Of a stretch of 64,000 nt of DNA, positions 50,696 to 59,661 are shown in pieces; position 1 is the first letter of the stretch, and the number at the start of each line of letters is the position of its first letter. The position numbers were made by a program, and so were the translations under genes. Source of the stretch: Runella slithyformis DSM 19594 (GTDB lineage Bacteria; Bacteroidota; Bacteroidia; Cytophagales; Spirosomataceae). The notes under the pieces were generated by a model. It had not been told where the DNA came from. It saw only the letters and a list, made by a program, of their open reading frames with translations, and ran no database searches. Location: positions 1,549,501-1,613,500 of the forward strand of contig NC_015703.1 of assembly GCF_000218895.1 (NCBI RefSeq), written 5' to 3'.

Positions 50696-51682
50696 ATGAA
50701 TTACCGAAAATTAGGAAAAACAGGATTTGACATTTCAGAAATCAGCCTAGGCACTTGGCAGGTCGGCGGCAAATGGGGCGACGACTTCAGCCATGAAAAC
50801 GCCGCAAACATTTTGCACGCGGCGGCTGACTCAGGCATCAACTTCATCGACACGGCCGACGTTTACGGCGCGGGGGAAAGCGAAAAAGCCGTAGGCCGGT
50901 TTGTAAAAAGTCGCTCGGAGCGAATTTATGTAGCCACCAAGTGCGGACGCCAACTGAATCCCCACGTCAGCGAAGCGTATCAACCCGCGGTGTTGCGCAA
51001 ATTCGTCGAAGACAGCCTTCAAAACATGGGACTCGAAACCCTGGACCTGATTCAGCTGCACTGCCCGCCTACGGAGGTGTACTACCGGCCCGAAATCTTT
51101 GAGCTGTTTGACCGACTGAAAGACGAAGGCAAGATCCTGAACCTGGGCATCAGCGTTGAAAAAGTGGAAGAGGCTCTCAAAGGCATTGAATACGAAAATG
51201 TGACGACGGTTCAAATCATTTTTAATCTATTCCGTCAACGCCCTTCGGAGTTGTTTTTTGAGCAGGCCCGAAAGAGAGACGTCGGGGTCATCGTGCGGGT
51301 ACCGCTGGCGAGTGGCCTGCTGACGGGCAAATTTTCCAAAACCTCTGCTTTCACTGCCGGCGACCACCGTTTCTTTAACCGTAACGGCGAACTATTTGAC
51401 AAAGGGGAAACGTTTTCGGGCATTGACTACGAAACCGGCCTTGCGGCCGTCGAAGAATTGAAAGCAGTATTTCCGGAATATACCAACCTGGCCCCCGTAG
51501 CTTTGCGCTGGATCTTACAGTTTGCGGCCGTCAGCACGATTATTCCGGGTGCGTCAAAACCCGAGCAGGCCACGGCCAATCTGGAAGCGCTGCGCATTCC
51601 TGAGTTAAGTACCGAACAACTCACCGCCGTAAACGGTATTTACGAAAAATACATCAAGCCGCAGGTGCACCATTTGTGGTGA
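50696..51682 (+). CDS. Aldo/keto reductase
   Basis: A 328-aa AKR barrel. The tetrad is visible: Asp52 and Tyr57 in [11 protein letters not shown], Lys in YVATKCGRQ (about 84) and His in IQLHCPPTE (about 122). [18 protein letters not shown] is the cofactor loop near the C-terminus. It resembles the YajO/PdxI-type AKRs that reduce sugar or aldehyde substrates with NADPH. It is followed by rhaM 101 bp on and a Gfo/Idh/MocA gene, so I infer sugar catabolism, perhaps of a deoxy sugar. Confidence 0.9.
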   Translation: MNYRKLGKTGFDISEISLGTWQVGGKWGDDFSHENAANILHAAADSGINFIDTADVYGAGESEKAVGRFVKSRSERIYVATKCGRQLNPHVSEAYQPAVLRKFVEDSLQNMGLETLDLIQLHCPPTEVYYRPEIFELFDRLKDEGKILNLGISVEKVEEALKGIEYENVTTVQIIFNLFRQRPSELFFEQARKRDVGVIVRVPLASGLLTGKFSKTSAFTAGDHRFFNRNGELFDKGETFSGIDYETGLAAVEELKAVFPEYTNLAPVALRWILQFAAVSTIIPGASKPEQATANLEALRIPELSTEQLTAVNGIYEKYIKPQVHHLW

Positions 51683-51783
51683 TTCTTTTTAAGCATAAAA
51701 GTACAGGAGGGTTGGGTCGTGATATACTTTTCTATTTGTATCCCAAATCCCCTGACTTTTTTAAACGCAACCGCCCCTATACC

Positions 51784-52098
51784 ATGGAAAAATTGGCTTT
51801 TTTGATGAAACTCAAACCCGGGTTTGAGGATGAATACAAAAAACGACACGACGAAATTTGGCCCGAGCTGTCGGCCGCGCTGACCGAAGCCGGCGTAAGT
51901 GACTATTCCATTTACCTCGATCGCGCTACGGGCATTCTCTTTGCCGTTCAGAAACGTACGGAAAACCATACGGCCGACGAATTGCCCAACCTACCCATCG
52001 TCAAAAAATGGTGGGCTTACATGGCCGACATTATGGATACCCACGCCGACAACTCGCCCGTGAGTACCTCTTTAGAATGCGTATTTCACATGGATTAA
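51784..52098 (+). CDS. rhaM: L-rhamnose mutarotase
   Basis: A 104-aa protein of the RhaM family, which interconverts the alpha and beta anomers of L-rhamnose. The signature [21 protein letters not shown] holds the catalytic His22, followed by [17 protein letters not shown] and [20 protein letters not shown]. The open frame extends to 51676, but the ATG at 51784 gives the standard N-terminus. It lies between an AKR and a Gfo/Idh/MocA gene. No rhaA, rhaB or rhaD was seen in the window, so the rest of the pathway must be elsewhere. Confidence 0.9.
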   Translation: MEKLAFLMKLKPGFEDEYKKRHDEIWPELSAALTEAGVSDYSIYLDRATGILFAVQKRTENHTADELPNLPIVKKWWAYMADIMDTHADNSPVSTSLECVFHMD

Positions 52099-52147
52099 CG
52101 CATACACCCACCTTAACCTACTGTTATACATCAAAAAAATATTGCCC

Positions 52148-53497
52148 ATGAGCACTTTTCAGGAAACCTTTAATCGCCGCGAATTTTTACAGAAATCAAC
52201 CTTAGCCGCTGCCGGTGCATTGGCATCGGCCTCTGCCTTTGCAGGAAATACCACCGCCAAACGGAAAGTGGCGATGGTAGGCACAGGCCACCGGGGCACA
52301 AGCATGTGGGGCGTGCCGGTCGTCAAAGAATTTGGTGACGTGATCGAGTTTGTCGGGCTTTGCGACATCAATCCCGGTCGCGCCGAAACCGCCCGTAAGA
52401 TGCTCAACCTGAACTGTCCGCTGTTTACCGATTTTGAAAAAATGATGCGGGAAACCAAGCCCGATATTCTCATCGTGACCACCGTCGATGCCACCCACGA
52501 CCAATTCATTATCAAAGGCATGGAAATGGGCGCCGATATCGTGACCGAAAAACCCATGACCACCGATGAAGCCAAATGTCAGGCCATTTTGGATGCCGAA
52601 AAACGGACGGGCAAAAAAGTAACGGTGACGTTCAATTATCGCTACTCCCCGCACCGCCAAAAGCTGTACGAGCTCCTGCGTGAGGGAGCCATCGGAAAAG
52701 TCACATCGGTTGATTTTCATTGGTATCTGGATACAAGTCACGGTGCCGATTACTTCCGTCGCTGGCACCGTCTGAAAGAAAACAGCGGCTCACTTTGGGT
52801 GCACAAGGCCAGCCACCATTTTGACCTGCTGAACTGGTGGTTGGAATCAGAGCCCGAAAGTGTATATGCTCAGGGTTCGCTGGAACACTATGGCAGGAAC
52901 GGTGCGATAAGAGGGACCAATTGCCGCAGCTGCGCCCACAAAGCCGAGTGTAAGTTTTATTTTGACGTGACCAAAGACAAACGTCTCACCGCCCTCTACG
53001 TAGACAACGAGAAGTACGACGGCTACCACCGCGACGGTTGTGTGTTCAAGGAAGACATCAATATTTTTGATAAAATGGCGGCCACGATCCATTACGCCAA
53101 CGGCGTAAACGTGAGCTACTCCCTTACCACTTATTCGCCCTACGAAGGCTACCGCATTGCATTCAACGGCACCAAAGGGCGTCTGGAAGCATGGATCAAA
53201 GAATCAGGTAAAATGACGCTTGAACCTTATGATGAACTGATGCTTTCCAAAAATTTCGGAGAAGTGGAGTACATCAAAATTCCGCAGGCCGAAGGGCACG
53301 GCGGCGGTGATGCGCGTTTGCGGGATAAAATATTCCGTAATCCCAACGCTCCGGATACGTTTCGGCAATCGGCCGGAAGCCGCGATGGTGCCATGGCTAT
53401 TTTGGTAGGCATCGGTGCCCGCAAAAGCATTCAATCCGGCCAACCGGTCAAAATCGCTGACCTAACCGACCTCAAGCCGGCCGCCGTCAAAGCCTGA
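52148..53497 (+). CDS. Tat-exported Gfo/Idh/MocA family oxidoreductase
   Basis: A 449-aa protein with a twin-arginine-type leader NRREFLQKSTLAAAGALASA. The Rossmann domain begins VAMVGTGHRGTSMWG with FVGLCDINPGR and EKPMTTDEAKC, which fits NAD(P)-binding oxidoreductases acting on sugars. Unusual for the family is a Cys cluster near 259-268 (NCRSCAHKAEC) that could bind a metal. The TTG at 52142 is in frame, but ATG 52148 is preferred. It stands 49 bp after rhaM and is probably cotranscribed. A bidirectional terminator follows. Confidence 0.85.
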   Translation: MSTFQETFNRREFLQKSTLAAAGALASASAFAGNTTAKRKVAMVGTGHRGTSMWGVPVVKEFGDVIEFVGLCDINPGRAETARKMLNLNCPLFTDFEKMMRETKPDILIVTTVDATHDQFIIKGMEMGADIVTEKPMTTDEAKCQAILDAEKRTGKKVTVTFNYRYSPHRQKLYELLREGAIGKVTSVDFHWYLDTSHGADYFRRWHRLKENSGSLWVHKASHHFDLLNWWLESEPESVYAQGSLEHYGRNGAIRGTNCRSCAHKAECKFYFDVTKDKRLTALYVDNEKYDGYHRDGCVFKEDINIFDKMAATIHYANGVNVSYSLTTYSPYEGYRIAFNGTKGRLEAWIKESGKMTLEPYDELMLSKNFGEVEYIKIPQAEGHGGGDARLRDKIFRNPNAPDTFRQSAGSRDGAMAILVGIGARKSIQSGQPVKIADLTDLKPAAVKA

Positions 53498-53503
53498 TAA
53501 ACA

Positions 53504-53543
53504 GATTGGTTGCCGAACGTTTGCAGGCGTTCGGCAACCAATC
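53504..53543. terminator. Bidirectional terminator
   Basis: A perfect 16-bp stem, GATTGGTTGCCGAACG (53504-53519 with 53528-53543), lies between converging genes. Confidence 0.85.
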
Positions 53544-53545
53544 GA

Positions 53546-54304
53546 CTATTTTCCGTTCAGCGCCCAATCGTAGTCCATGTGCGTGATTGAGGCGTTTTTG
53601 TCGAGCTTCACGGTTGAATATTTATTGACCCAATCAGCGATCGGCATTTTCTTCGTAAAATCTCCGCCGTACCATGACAAAATCTTCGAAAGGTCGGCTT
53701 TGTCTTTACTGACGCTATTCTTGGTTTTATCATTGATAAAATCCCGTCCCTGCTCATCCAGCTGCTTATCCAGGCGATCGGCCACAAAGGCTTCATTGCG
53801 CAGTGGCGGACAGGATTTAGCGGCGCAAACCAACGCAAAGTGAATCCGGGGCTCATCAAATTTCTTCCGGATGATCCCGTGCTCGATGTTATTCAAATCC
53901 ATTTTTTTACCGCCGATCGTTATAAACTTCACATCCCAGGGTGTATTCACAAACGGAATCTTGATCTTTGAACCAATGTCTTTGATGCTCGTGATACCCG
54001 GATAATTATCCAGGATCAACTGAATCGTAAAGGCATTGTAGGCATTGATCCAATAAGCCAATTGCTCATCTTTGCTCCATTTATCGTTAGGGGCACTCTC
54101 ACTGAGCATATTGAGATACTTTTTGAGTTCGTCATAATCCTTTTTAAACGCAGTGTAATTGACAAAGCCTTTGTCGTTTACGTGTTTTTTCAGAAGTTTG
54201 TCCCAAGCGGAGTGATCCACGGGGGCAGCGTTGGAGGTAGGCGTAGCCGTACAACTGCCGAATAAGGCCGCTACCATAAAAACGATGAATGCAAAACAGC
54301 GCAT
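53546..54304 (-). CDS. DUF547 lipoprotein
   Basis: A 252-aa lipoprotein; lipobox LFGSC follows a short signal peptide (Cys near 18). The DUF547 fold holds LAYWINAYNAFTIQLILDNYP, PFVNTPWDVKFITIGGKKMDLNNIEHGIIRKKF and HFALVCAAKSCPPLR; the Cys, His and Asn of these blocks resemble a transglutaminase-like active site. The function is unknown. The frame is open to 54613; the ATG at 54304 gives the lipoprotein signal. It stands alone with a shared terminator. Confidence 0.85.
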   Translation of the reverse strand: MRCFAFIVFMVAALFGSCTATPTSNAAPVDHSAWDKLLKKHVNDKGFVNYTAFKKDYDELKKYLNMLSESAPNDKWSKDEQLAYWINAYNAFTIQLILDNYPGITSIKDIGSKIKIPFVNTPWDVKFITIGGKKMDLNNIEHGIIRKKFDEPRIHFALVCAAKSCPPLRNEAFVADRLDKQLDEQGRDFINDKTKNSVSKDKADLSKILSWYGGDFTKKMPIADWVNKYSTVKLDKNASITHMDYDWALNGK

Positions 54305-54485
54305 AGTGTTACAGAAGTTGAGAGTACAATGATATGATGTTAGTACAACTCCGTGCGGCAAATAATTCACACGGCGAAAAAAACGTTTTCGGGACTGAAA
54401 CCGAGGCACGTTGGACAATACATACTTAATTTTTAACCAAAAGGATTTATGGCGACTGAGTAGCCGTAAAAATAATACGATCACT

Positions 54486-55274
54486 ATGAATCTGGACTTA
54501 ACCCAAAAAACAGCCATTGTGTGCGGCAGTACGCAGGGCATCGGCCGCGCCTCAGCCGTGGAACTGGCGCTGATGGGTGCCAATGTAACCCTCATGGCAC
54601 GCAACGAAGCCACTCTGCAACAAACCCTGACCGCCCTGGATGTGAGCAGGGGTCAAACTCACCGCTACATGGTCGCCGATTTTTCCGATACCGAATCCGT
54701 CAAAAGCGCCATTGACGGGTATTTGGCTGAATTTCCCGAGGTGCATATTCTGGTCAACAACACCGGCGGACCGGCAGGCGGGCCCATCATTGATGCCGCG
54801 CCTGAGCAATTTATGAAGACCTTTGAAATGCACCTTATCAATAACCAACTCCTGGCGCAGGCGGTTGTTCCTTCCATGAAAAAAGCGGGTTTCGGGCGTA
54901 TCGTCAATATCATTTCTACGTCGGTCAAACAACCGATCGTAGGCTTGGGTGTCTCCAATACCATTCGTTGGGCAGTGGCAAGCTGGGCCAAAACGCTCTC
55001 ATTGGAAATCGGCAAATTCGGCATTACCGTCAATAATGTCTTGCCGGGCTACACCAAAACGGGACGTTTGGACACGGTCAATAAACTGCGCGCCGAAGCA
55101 ACCGGCAAAACCATTGAAGAAGTAGCTGACCAACTCAAAGCTGAGATCCCCATCGGGCGTTTTGCCGAGCCCGAAGAAGTGGCGGCTGCCGTGGCTTTTC
55201 TGTGCAGCCCCGCCGCCGCCGCCATCAGCGGTATCAATATTCCCGTTGACGGTGGGAAAACGGGAAGCTTATAA
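54486..55274 (+). CDS. Short-chain dehydrogenase/reductase, atypical active site
   Basis: A 262-aa SDR. The cofactor loop CGSTQGIGRASA and the NNTGGPAGG segment are standard, but the active-site Tyr-x3-Lys is replaced: the residues in line with it read SNTIR (in LGVSNTIRWAVASW), so Ser and Arg take the places of Tyr and Lys. This subfamily is known and may catalyse a different reaction or act as a binding protein. The gene starts at ATG 54486; upstream codons to 54411 look non-coding. MaoC and Maf follow on the same strand after a repeat-rich gap. Confidence 0.75.
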   Translation: MNLDLTQKTAIVCGSTQGIGRASAVELALMGANVTLMARNEATLQQTLTALDVSRGQTHRYMVADFSDTESVKSAIDGYLAEFPEVHILVNNTGGPAGGPIIDAAPEQFMKTFEMHLINNQLLAQAVVPSMKKAGFGRIVNIISTSVKQPIVGLGVSNTIRWAVASWAKTLSLEIGKFGITVNNVLPGYTKTGRLDTVNKLRAEATGKTIEEVADQLKAEIPIGRFAEPEEVAAAVAFLCSPAAAAISGINIPVDGGKTGSL

Positions 55275-55411
55275 ATGCACCGAATGCCCAATTCAAAAAA
55301 TTCGTCATTCGACATTCGTTACCGCGGCGGCGGACCGCTCGTCATTCTAACTACATTCGTCACTCGTCATTCTAAATTCGTCATTACAAAACATCTAAAC
55401 TACTCTCTACG
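55275..55411. repeat. Degenerate ATTCGTCATTC repeats
   Basis: The gap between the SDR and MaoC genes is filled by short copies of ATTCGTCATTC and CGTCACTCGTCATTC with changes. This is a typical dispersed spacer of Bacteroidota chromosomes; no gene or clear promoter is seen. Confidence 0.6.
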
Positions 55412-55414
55412 AAA

Positions 55415-55822
55415 ATGCAACTCTCCCTCGGTGATACCTACGAATACGAATTTCGTTTTTCTCAAGACGACGTCATTGCTTTTGCCCAACTCACCGGCGA
55501 CGACAACCCCCTGCACTTAGATCCCGAATACGCGGCCACAACGCCGTTCAAACGCCCCATCATCCACGGAATGCTGGGCGCGAGTGTGTTCACCAAAGTC
55601 ATCGGCACAAAATTTCCGGGCTACGGTTCCGTTTACGTCGGACAAACCTTCCAGTTTCTGCGGCCGATGTTTGTCGATACTGATTATAAAGTAAAATTCA
55701 CGGTCATAAGCCTCAATCCTGAGAAACATATGGGCGAGATTTTAGGCGAAGTTTTTGACGTAACGACCAACAAAATCACCACCAAAGGCGTGGCTACGCT
55801 GATGCACAAAGAAAAGATTTAA
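55415..55822 (+). CDS. MaoC-family dehydratase
   Basis: A 135-aa hot-dog-fold hydratase. The catalytic hydratase motif is DDNPLHLDPEYA within FAQLTGDDNPLH, giving the Asp and His that act on enoyl-CoA. The later block FKRPIIHGMLGASVFTKVIG is typical. It would hydrate trans-2-enoyl-CoA, or dehydrate 3-hydroxyacyl-CoA, in fatty-acid or PHA-related routes. It lies 10 bp before Maf. A possible functional link to the SDR upstream exists because such pairs are common. Confidence 0.85.
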   Translation: MQLSLGDTYEYEFRFSQDDVIAFAQLTGDDNPLHLDPEYAATTPFKRPIIHGMLGASVFTKVIGTKFPGYGSVYVGQTFQFLRPMFVDTDYKVKFTVISLNPEKHMGEILGEVFDVTTNKITTKGVATLMHKEKI

Positions 55823-55831
55823 CGCCTTTTT

Positions 55832-56410
55832 ATGCTCACACTCTCCACGCCCCTTATTCTTGCCTCCAACTCCCCGCGTCGTCAGCAGCTACTGCGTGAG
55901 TTGGGATTTGATTTTACCGTTGAGGTTCGTCCCACCGACGAGGTATTTCCCGACGAAATGCCCGCTGCCAAAGTGGCCGGTTATTTGGCAAAACACAAAG
56001 CGGAACAGTTTGAAGCCGATTTGAACGACCGCCTCATTCTGTGCGCCGATACGATTGTAGTGGTGGATAACGAGATTCTTAACAAACCCGCCAATGTTGC
56101 GGAAGCCAAGCTGATGCTTCAAAAACTTTCGGGACGTGCTCATGAGGTCATCACGGGCATTTGCCTGTTGGGCCCGCAGGGCTACCAAACCGTCAGCGAT
56201 GTGGCCAAGGTAGAATTTAAAACCCTCACCAACCCCGAAATTGAGTACTACATTCAACACTATCGTCCTTTTGATAAGGCAGGGGCCTATGGTGTACAGG
56301 AATGGATCGGAATGATGGGCATCCACCGCATCGAAGGTTCTTTTTACACCATCATGGGGCTTCCGTTGCACAAAGTATACGAGTTATTGCTGCCGTTTGT
56401 GCAGCCCTGA
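55832..56410 (+). CDS. maf: Maf family nucleotide pyrophosphatase
   Basis: A 192-aa protein. The Maf signature is LILASNSPRRQQLLRELGFDF near the start (quoted in part: ASNSPRRQQLL), followed by VAGYLAKHKAE, LILCADTIVV and the closing GAYGVQEWIGMMGIHRIEGS. Maf proteins hydrolyse non-canonical dTTP/UTP derivatives and thus keep the nucleotide pool clean; some arrest division. The gene follows MaoC by 9 bp and probably shares its transcript. A canonical promoter for the next gene starts about 18 bp after its stop. Confidence 0.9.
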   Translation: MLTLSTPLILASNSPRRQQLLRELGFDFTVEVRPTDEVFPDEMPAAKVAGYLAKHKAEQFEADLNDRLILCADTIVVVDNEILNKPANVAEAKLMLQKLSGRAHEVITGICLLGPQGYQTVSDVAKVEFKTLTNPEIEYYIQHYRPFDKAGAYGVQEWIGMMGIHRIEGSFYTIMGLPLHKVYELLLPFVQP

Positions 56411-56428
56411 CCGTTTGTCAAAAAATTG

Positions 56429-56459
56429 TTTGAAATAGGATGATCAACCGTTAGTTTTG
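56429..56459 (+). promoter_or_regulatory. Bacteroidota-type promoter
   Basis: TTTG (56429-56432), a 19-bp spacer and TAGTTTTG (56452-56459) match the consensus TTTG-N19-TANNTTTG exactly. Transcription should start near 56466, giving a leader of about 68 bases for the lipoprotein gene at 56534. Confidence 0.75.
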
Positions 56460-56533
56460 TGTAACAGCAAAAACGCTTTGAGCATCGTAATGCTCAAGTG
56501 CATATTCAACATTAACAGTTTAGCCATCCTGCC

Positions 56534-57313
56534 ATGAAAAACACCGTCAACCTTCTCCTGTGCGCAAGCCTTTTGTGGCTTGTGGGCTGTACGCCAAGCT
56601 TTTATCATTTACGACCCGCCTCCGGCGATATTGCGTGGATCGAAGGACGCGAAGTAACGCGGGTGGAAAAAAACGGCGTGGTATTAGTGGCCTCTTACGA
56701 GTTTGAAGACCCCAATCATTTGGTGCTGGACGTAGAGATCAAAAACCGCACAAACGCCCCTCTTTTAGTGGACCCCAACGATTTTTTCTATTTTCCTTTC
56801 GAAGATAAAGGCGATACCCTTCGCAACAAATACAACTCTCTGTACGCCTCCACCTACCGCGCCGCCGACCCCGAGCAGAAAATCGAACAGGCTACGCTGG
56901 ACATAAAACGCCAAAAACAGCGCCTGATCGCCTCGTCTATTCTCAACGGAGTGCTGTTGGCGGCTACGATCGCCAGCGACATCCACAGTTCCAAGCGCAA
57001 TGACCGCTCGTGGGCGCAGCAGGCCAATAATCGGTATGCGCATGCACAAGCCTACAATTTTATCATCCAAAAACAGATCGCTGACGTTCATTTGCAAAAA
57101 GCCCGTACCGAACAGTTACAGAATGAACGCGTTAACTGGCAGGAAATGGCGTTGCGCAAAACCACCTTACCCGTAGGAGAATCGGTACGCGGCCTGTTGT
57201 TTTTACCCAAAGACACCCGCGCTTCTTACCTGTGGCTTAACTACGAAACTCCCACCGATTCCACGGCCCTTCAGGTGAAATTTTTACAGGAAAAAATAAA
57301 CCCCAATCGCTAG
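56534..57313 (+). CDS. Hypothetical lipoprotein, 259 aa
   Basis: Signal peptide with lipobox LVGC (Cys19). The mature part begins with a beta-rich domain (about 30-110: VVLVASYEFEDPNHLVLDVEIKN, in pieces) and continues with a helical region (about 115-200) holding one moderately hydrophobic segment (LIASSILNGVLLAATIAS) and charged helices. No family is recognised. It has a canonical promoter of its own and overlaps the converging glycosyltransferase gene by four bases at the 3' end. Confidence 0.75.
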   Translation: MKNTVNLLLCASLLWLVGCTPSFYHLRPASGDIAWIEGREVTRVEKNGVVLVASYEFEDPNHLVLDVEIKNRTNAPLLVDPNDFFYFPFEDKGDTLRNKYNSLYASTYRAADPEQKIEQATLDIKRQKQRLIASSILNGVLLAATIASDIHSSKRNDRSWAQQANNRYAHAQAYNFIIQKQIADVHLQKARTEQLQNERVNWQEMALRKTTLPVGESVRGLLFLPKDTRASYLWLNYETPTDSTALQVKFLQEKINPNR

Positions 57314-58674
57314 GGATTCTTTCGGGCAGCCTCCCAATCAACTCCTTTCAGAAAAAGCTCGTACGCCAGACAGCCGATTACCAAAATATACTCCAAAGCC
57401 ACAATACGCAGGTTTTCGCGGTAGGGCTGTGCGGCGTACGCCACGTACGTAAGCGGCAAAAGGGCCGACCACACTATAGGATACCACCGCCGGCTCAACG
57501 CTCCCAAAGCTACGAGGGTAGTAATGTACCAAGGATGAACCGTGGTGGCACACAAAAAATAGACCGTCAGGACCAAGAGCATTTTTTCGGTAAAAGGGCG
57601 ACGTTGAAACGCAACGACAGCCATGCACCCCAACGTGACCAATGACAGCAACGGGCCCAATACATGAATGATATTGTAGCCCGTAAGCCAATACCCTACC
57701 TGCCGCAACAGGTAATAAAAACTTGCATTGAACTCAAATTTCTGAAAGTACAGATCAAGGCTTGTACCAAAATTCACCATCAGTTCACGGCTCAGAAACG
57801 GAGCAAACAGCGCCAACACGACCGTGCCCGTCACTACACAATACAAAAGACCTTTGCGAAATCCAAGCCGCTTGACCACAAGGGGCAGGAAGATCAACGG
57901 CACTAACTTGACGGCCGCTCCCAACGCTAATGCCACCGCAGAACCAATGGAATACCGATCGCCCTGCAAAGGCCTGTCTATCCAACGAACGGCCAGCAAA
58001 ACAAAAAACAGCGTAACCGCTTCAAAATGAAGATTACCCGTTAACTCAATGATTACAAAGGGGTTTAAAGCGTAGATCAACACGGCACTTCGCATTTCTT
58101 TCGTTTTGTATTCCGGAAAACGAAAGGTAGTCAGCAACCAAATACTGCCAAGCTCGGCCATGACAATAAACGCCCGCAGTGCTACGATATTCCACAACAC
58201 ATTATCGCCTGCGATCCAAGCCGAAAAGCCGAACATCCACTGATTCAGCGGAGGATAAACCGTGAAGTAATCGGGCGAATTAAGCCCCTGAAACAGAGCC
58301 TCGCTCAAATGCGCCTCTGCGGCAAGCGGTGAAGTGATCAGGTCGGAAGGCAAATACAGATAGGGGTTATAACCGCCTGACAGTAAACGCCCATCCCAGA
58401 TAAAACGGAAATAATCATCAGACAGAGCGGGGACAGAAAACAGCAATAAAAATCGAAAGCCGACGGCGACCCACAGCCACCTTTGGGTCTGGGTTTCGGT
58501 CCATTTTTGACTGATTACCCAACCATACAGCAGAAATAATCCGCCAAAGGTCAGAATAAGTTCACCCGCCTGCGTGCGTGACCAATAATAACCGGCCAAT
58601 CCATAGCCTGCCGCGCTGACGAGGACAAATAGAAGAAACCACAGAGCAGAGACGTTTTTAGAGGCTTTTTGCAT
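57310..58674 (-). CDS. GT87/DUF2029-type membrane glycosyltransferase
   Basis: A 454-aa membrane protein with ten or more helices. The extracellular loop block ALSDDYFRFIWDGRLLSGGYNPY with its acid pair is typical of polyprenol-phosphate-mannose dependent mannosyltransferases (MptA/MptB, DUF2029, GT87). A later block VYPPLNQWMFGFSAW and the final helices fit this. It would add hexoses to an envelope glycolipid or glycan. The start is the ATG at 58674; the gene is alone, convergent with the 56534 lipoprotein and divergent from rpmH. Confidence 0.75.
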   Translation of the reverse strand: MQKASKNVSALWFLLFVLVSAAGYGLAGYYWSRTQAGELILTFGGLFLLYGWVISQKWTETQTQRWLWVAVGFRFLLLFSVPALSDDYFRFIWDGRLLSGGYNPYLYLPSDLITSPLAAEAHLSEALFQGLNSPDYFTVYPPLNQWMFGFSAWIAGDNVLWNIVALRAFIVMAELGSIWLLTTFRFPEYKTKEMRSAVLIYALNPFVIIELTGNLHFEAVTLFFVLLAVRWIDRPLQGDRYSIGSAVALALGAAVKLVPLIFLPLVVKRLGFRKGLLYCVVTGTVVLALFAPFLSRELMVNFGTSLDLYFQKFEFNASFYYLLRQVGYWLTGYNIIHVLGPLLSLVTLGCMAVVAFQRRPFTEKMLLVLTVYFLCATTVHPWYITTLVALGALSRRWYPIVWSALLPLTYVAYAAQPYRENLRIVALEYILVIGCLAYELFLKGVDWEAARKNP

Positions 58675-58767
58675 GGGAAATGCGGTATTTTACCGCTTCA
58701 TTACTGCCCGTGAAATAACCATTAATTCACAGCCCTTCCAAATTTCAACAGCTTGCTCAAAAAATTG

Positions 58768-58799
58768 TTTGTAAACTTTTGGAAGTTTCCGTACCTTTG
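58768..58799 (+). promoter_or_regulatory. Bacteroidota-type promoter of rpmH-rnpA
   Basis: TTTG (58768-58771), a 20-bp spacer and TACCTTTG (58792-58799) fit the -33/-7 consensus closely. Transcription should start near 58806, 42 bp before the rpmH start. Confidence 0.8.
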
Positions 58800-58847
58800 C
58801 GGACTCTTTTGAAATCAAGGAATTACAAGAAATAAAAGGTCAAAAAA

Positions 58848-59006
58848 ATGAAACGTACATATCAACCTTCAAACCGCAAAAGACGTAACAAGCACGGTTT
58901 CCGTGAGCGGATGGAATCTGCCAATGGCCGCAAGGTGTTGGCTGCTCGTCGCAAAAAAGGCCGTTGGAAACTGACAGTTTCGGACGAAAAGCGTCACAAG
59001 CAATAA
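58848..59006 (+). CDS. rpmH: 50S ribosomal protein L34
   Basis: The 52-aa protein begins [20 protein letters not shown] and ends in a Lys/Arg-rich tail, the full standard L34 length. It is very basic and sits in the 50S subunit. It was found by translating the plus strand from the ATG at 58848 to TAA at 59004-59006. rnpA follows after 83 bp as in most bacteria, though dnaA is not upstream here. Confidence 0.97.
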   Translation: MKRTYQPSNRKRRNKHGFRERMESANGRKVLAARRKKGRWKLTVSDEKRHKQ

Positions 59007-59089
59007 TTGTTTGCGTGTTTGGGGAGTTTGTTTGTTTGAAAGTTACGTAAGCTTCTCAAACAGGTACAGCAGTTCAAACGATTCAAACA

Positions 59090-59497
59090 TTGAGACAGAC
59101 ATTACAAAAAATAGAACGGTTAAGCAGCTCCAAAGTTATTAGCCGTTTATTCGAAAAAGGTAGCACGGAAACCCAAACGTCCTACCTTTTTCCATTTAAG
59201 GTATTTTACCTTTACGAAACTTCCGATTCTGCCCAAGCACTTCCTCAGGTACTGTTTACCATTTCCAAGCGAAACTTCAAGCGGGCCGTAGATCGCAATC
59301 TGCTGCGCCGCCGCTGCCGCGAAGCCTATCGCAAAAACAAACACCTGTTTTTTCAAACACCCGAGCTCCGCGCTCCTTCTTATATTGCGTTTATATTCAT
59401 TGCCAAAGAAAAAACAGAGTATGATATCATCGAACGTTCAATGCAAAAGCTCATTGGCCGGATGAGTAAATCAGCTGATACAGCAACCCCCTCCTAA
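59090..59497 (+). CDS. rnpA: Ribonuclease P protein component
   Basis: A 135-aa basic protein that binds RNase P RNA and helps mature tRNA 5' ends. The signature RNFKRAVDRNLLRRRCREAYR is present at about 61-81. The start must be TTG at 59090, since no ATG lies before LSSSKVISRLFEKGS. The gene is 83 bp after rpmH; yidD and yidC, usual neighbours, are absent, and a PhoB-type regulator comes next. Confidence 0.95.
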   Translation: MRQTLQKIERLSSSKVISRLFEKGSTETQTSYLFPFKVFYLYETSDSAQALPQVLFTISKRNFKRAVDRNLLRRRCREAYRKNKHLFFQTPELRAPSYIAFIFIAKEKTEYDIIERSMQKLIGRMSKSADTATPS

Positions 59498-59661
59498 CTC
59501 AAGGCTCGAGGGTCAGAAAAGCCCGAAAAATGGCGTTTTATAACTGATTTCAGGCCTTTCATTTCTGCCGGTTCACTGTTAAATTTGTGTTAAGAATCAT
59601 TAAGCCGTGTTAAAATTCCTGACACGCCTCGTACATTCGCCACGAAATAAAACTCCACGCT

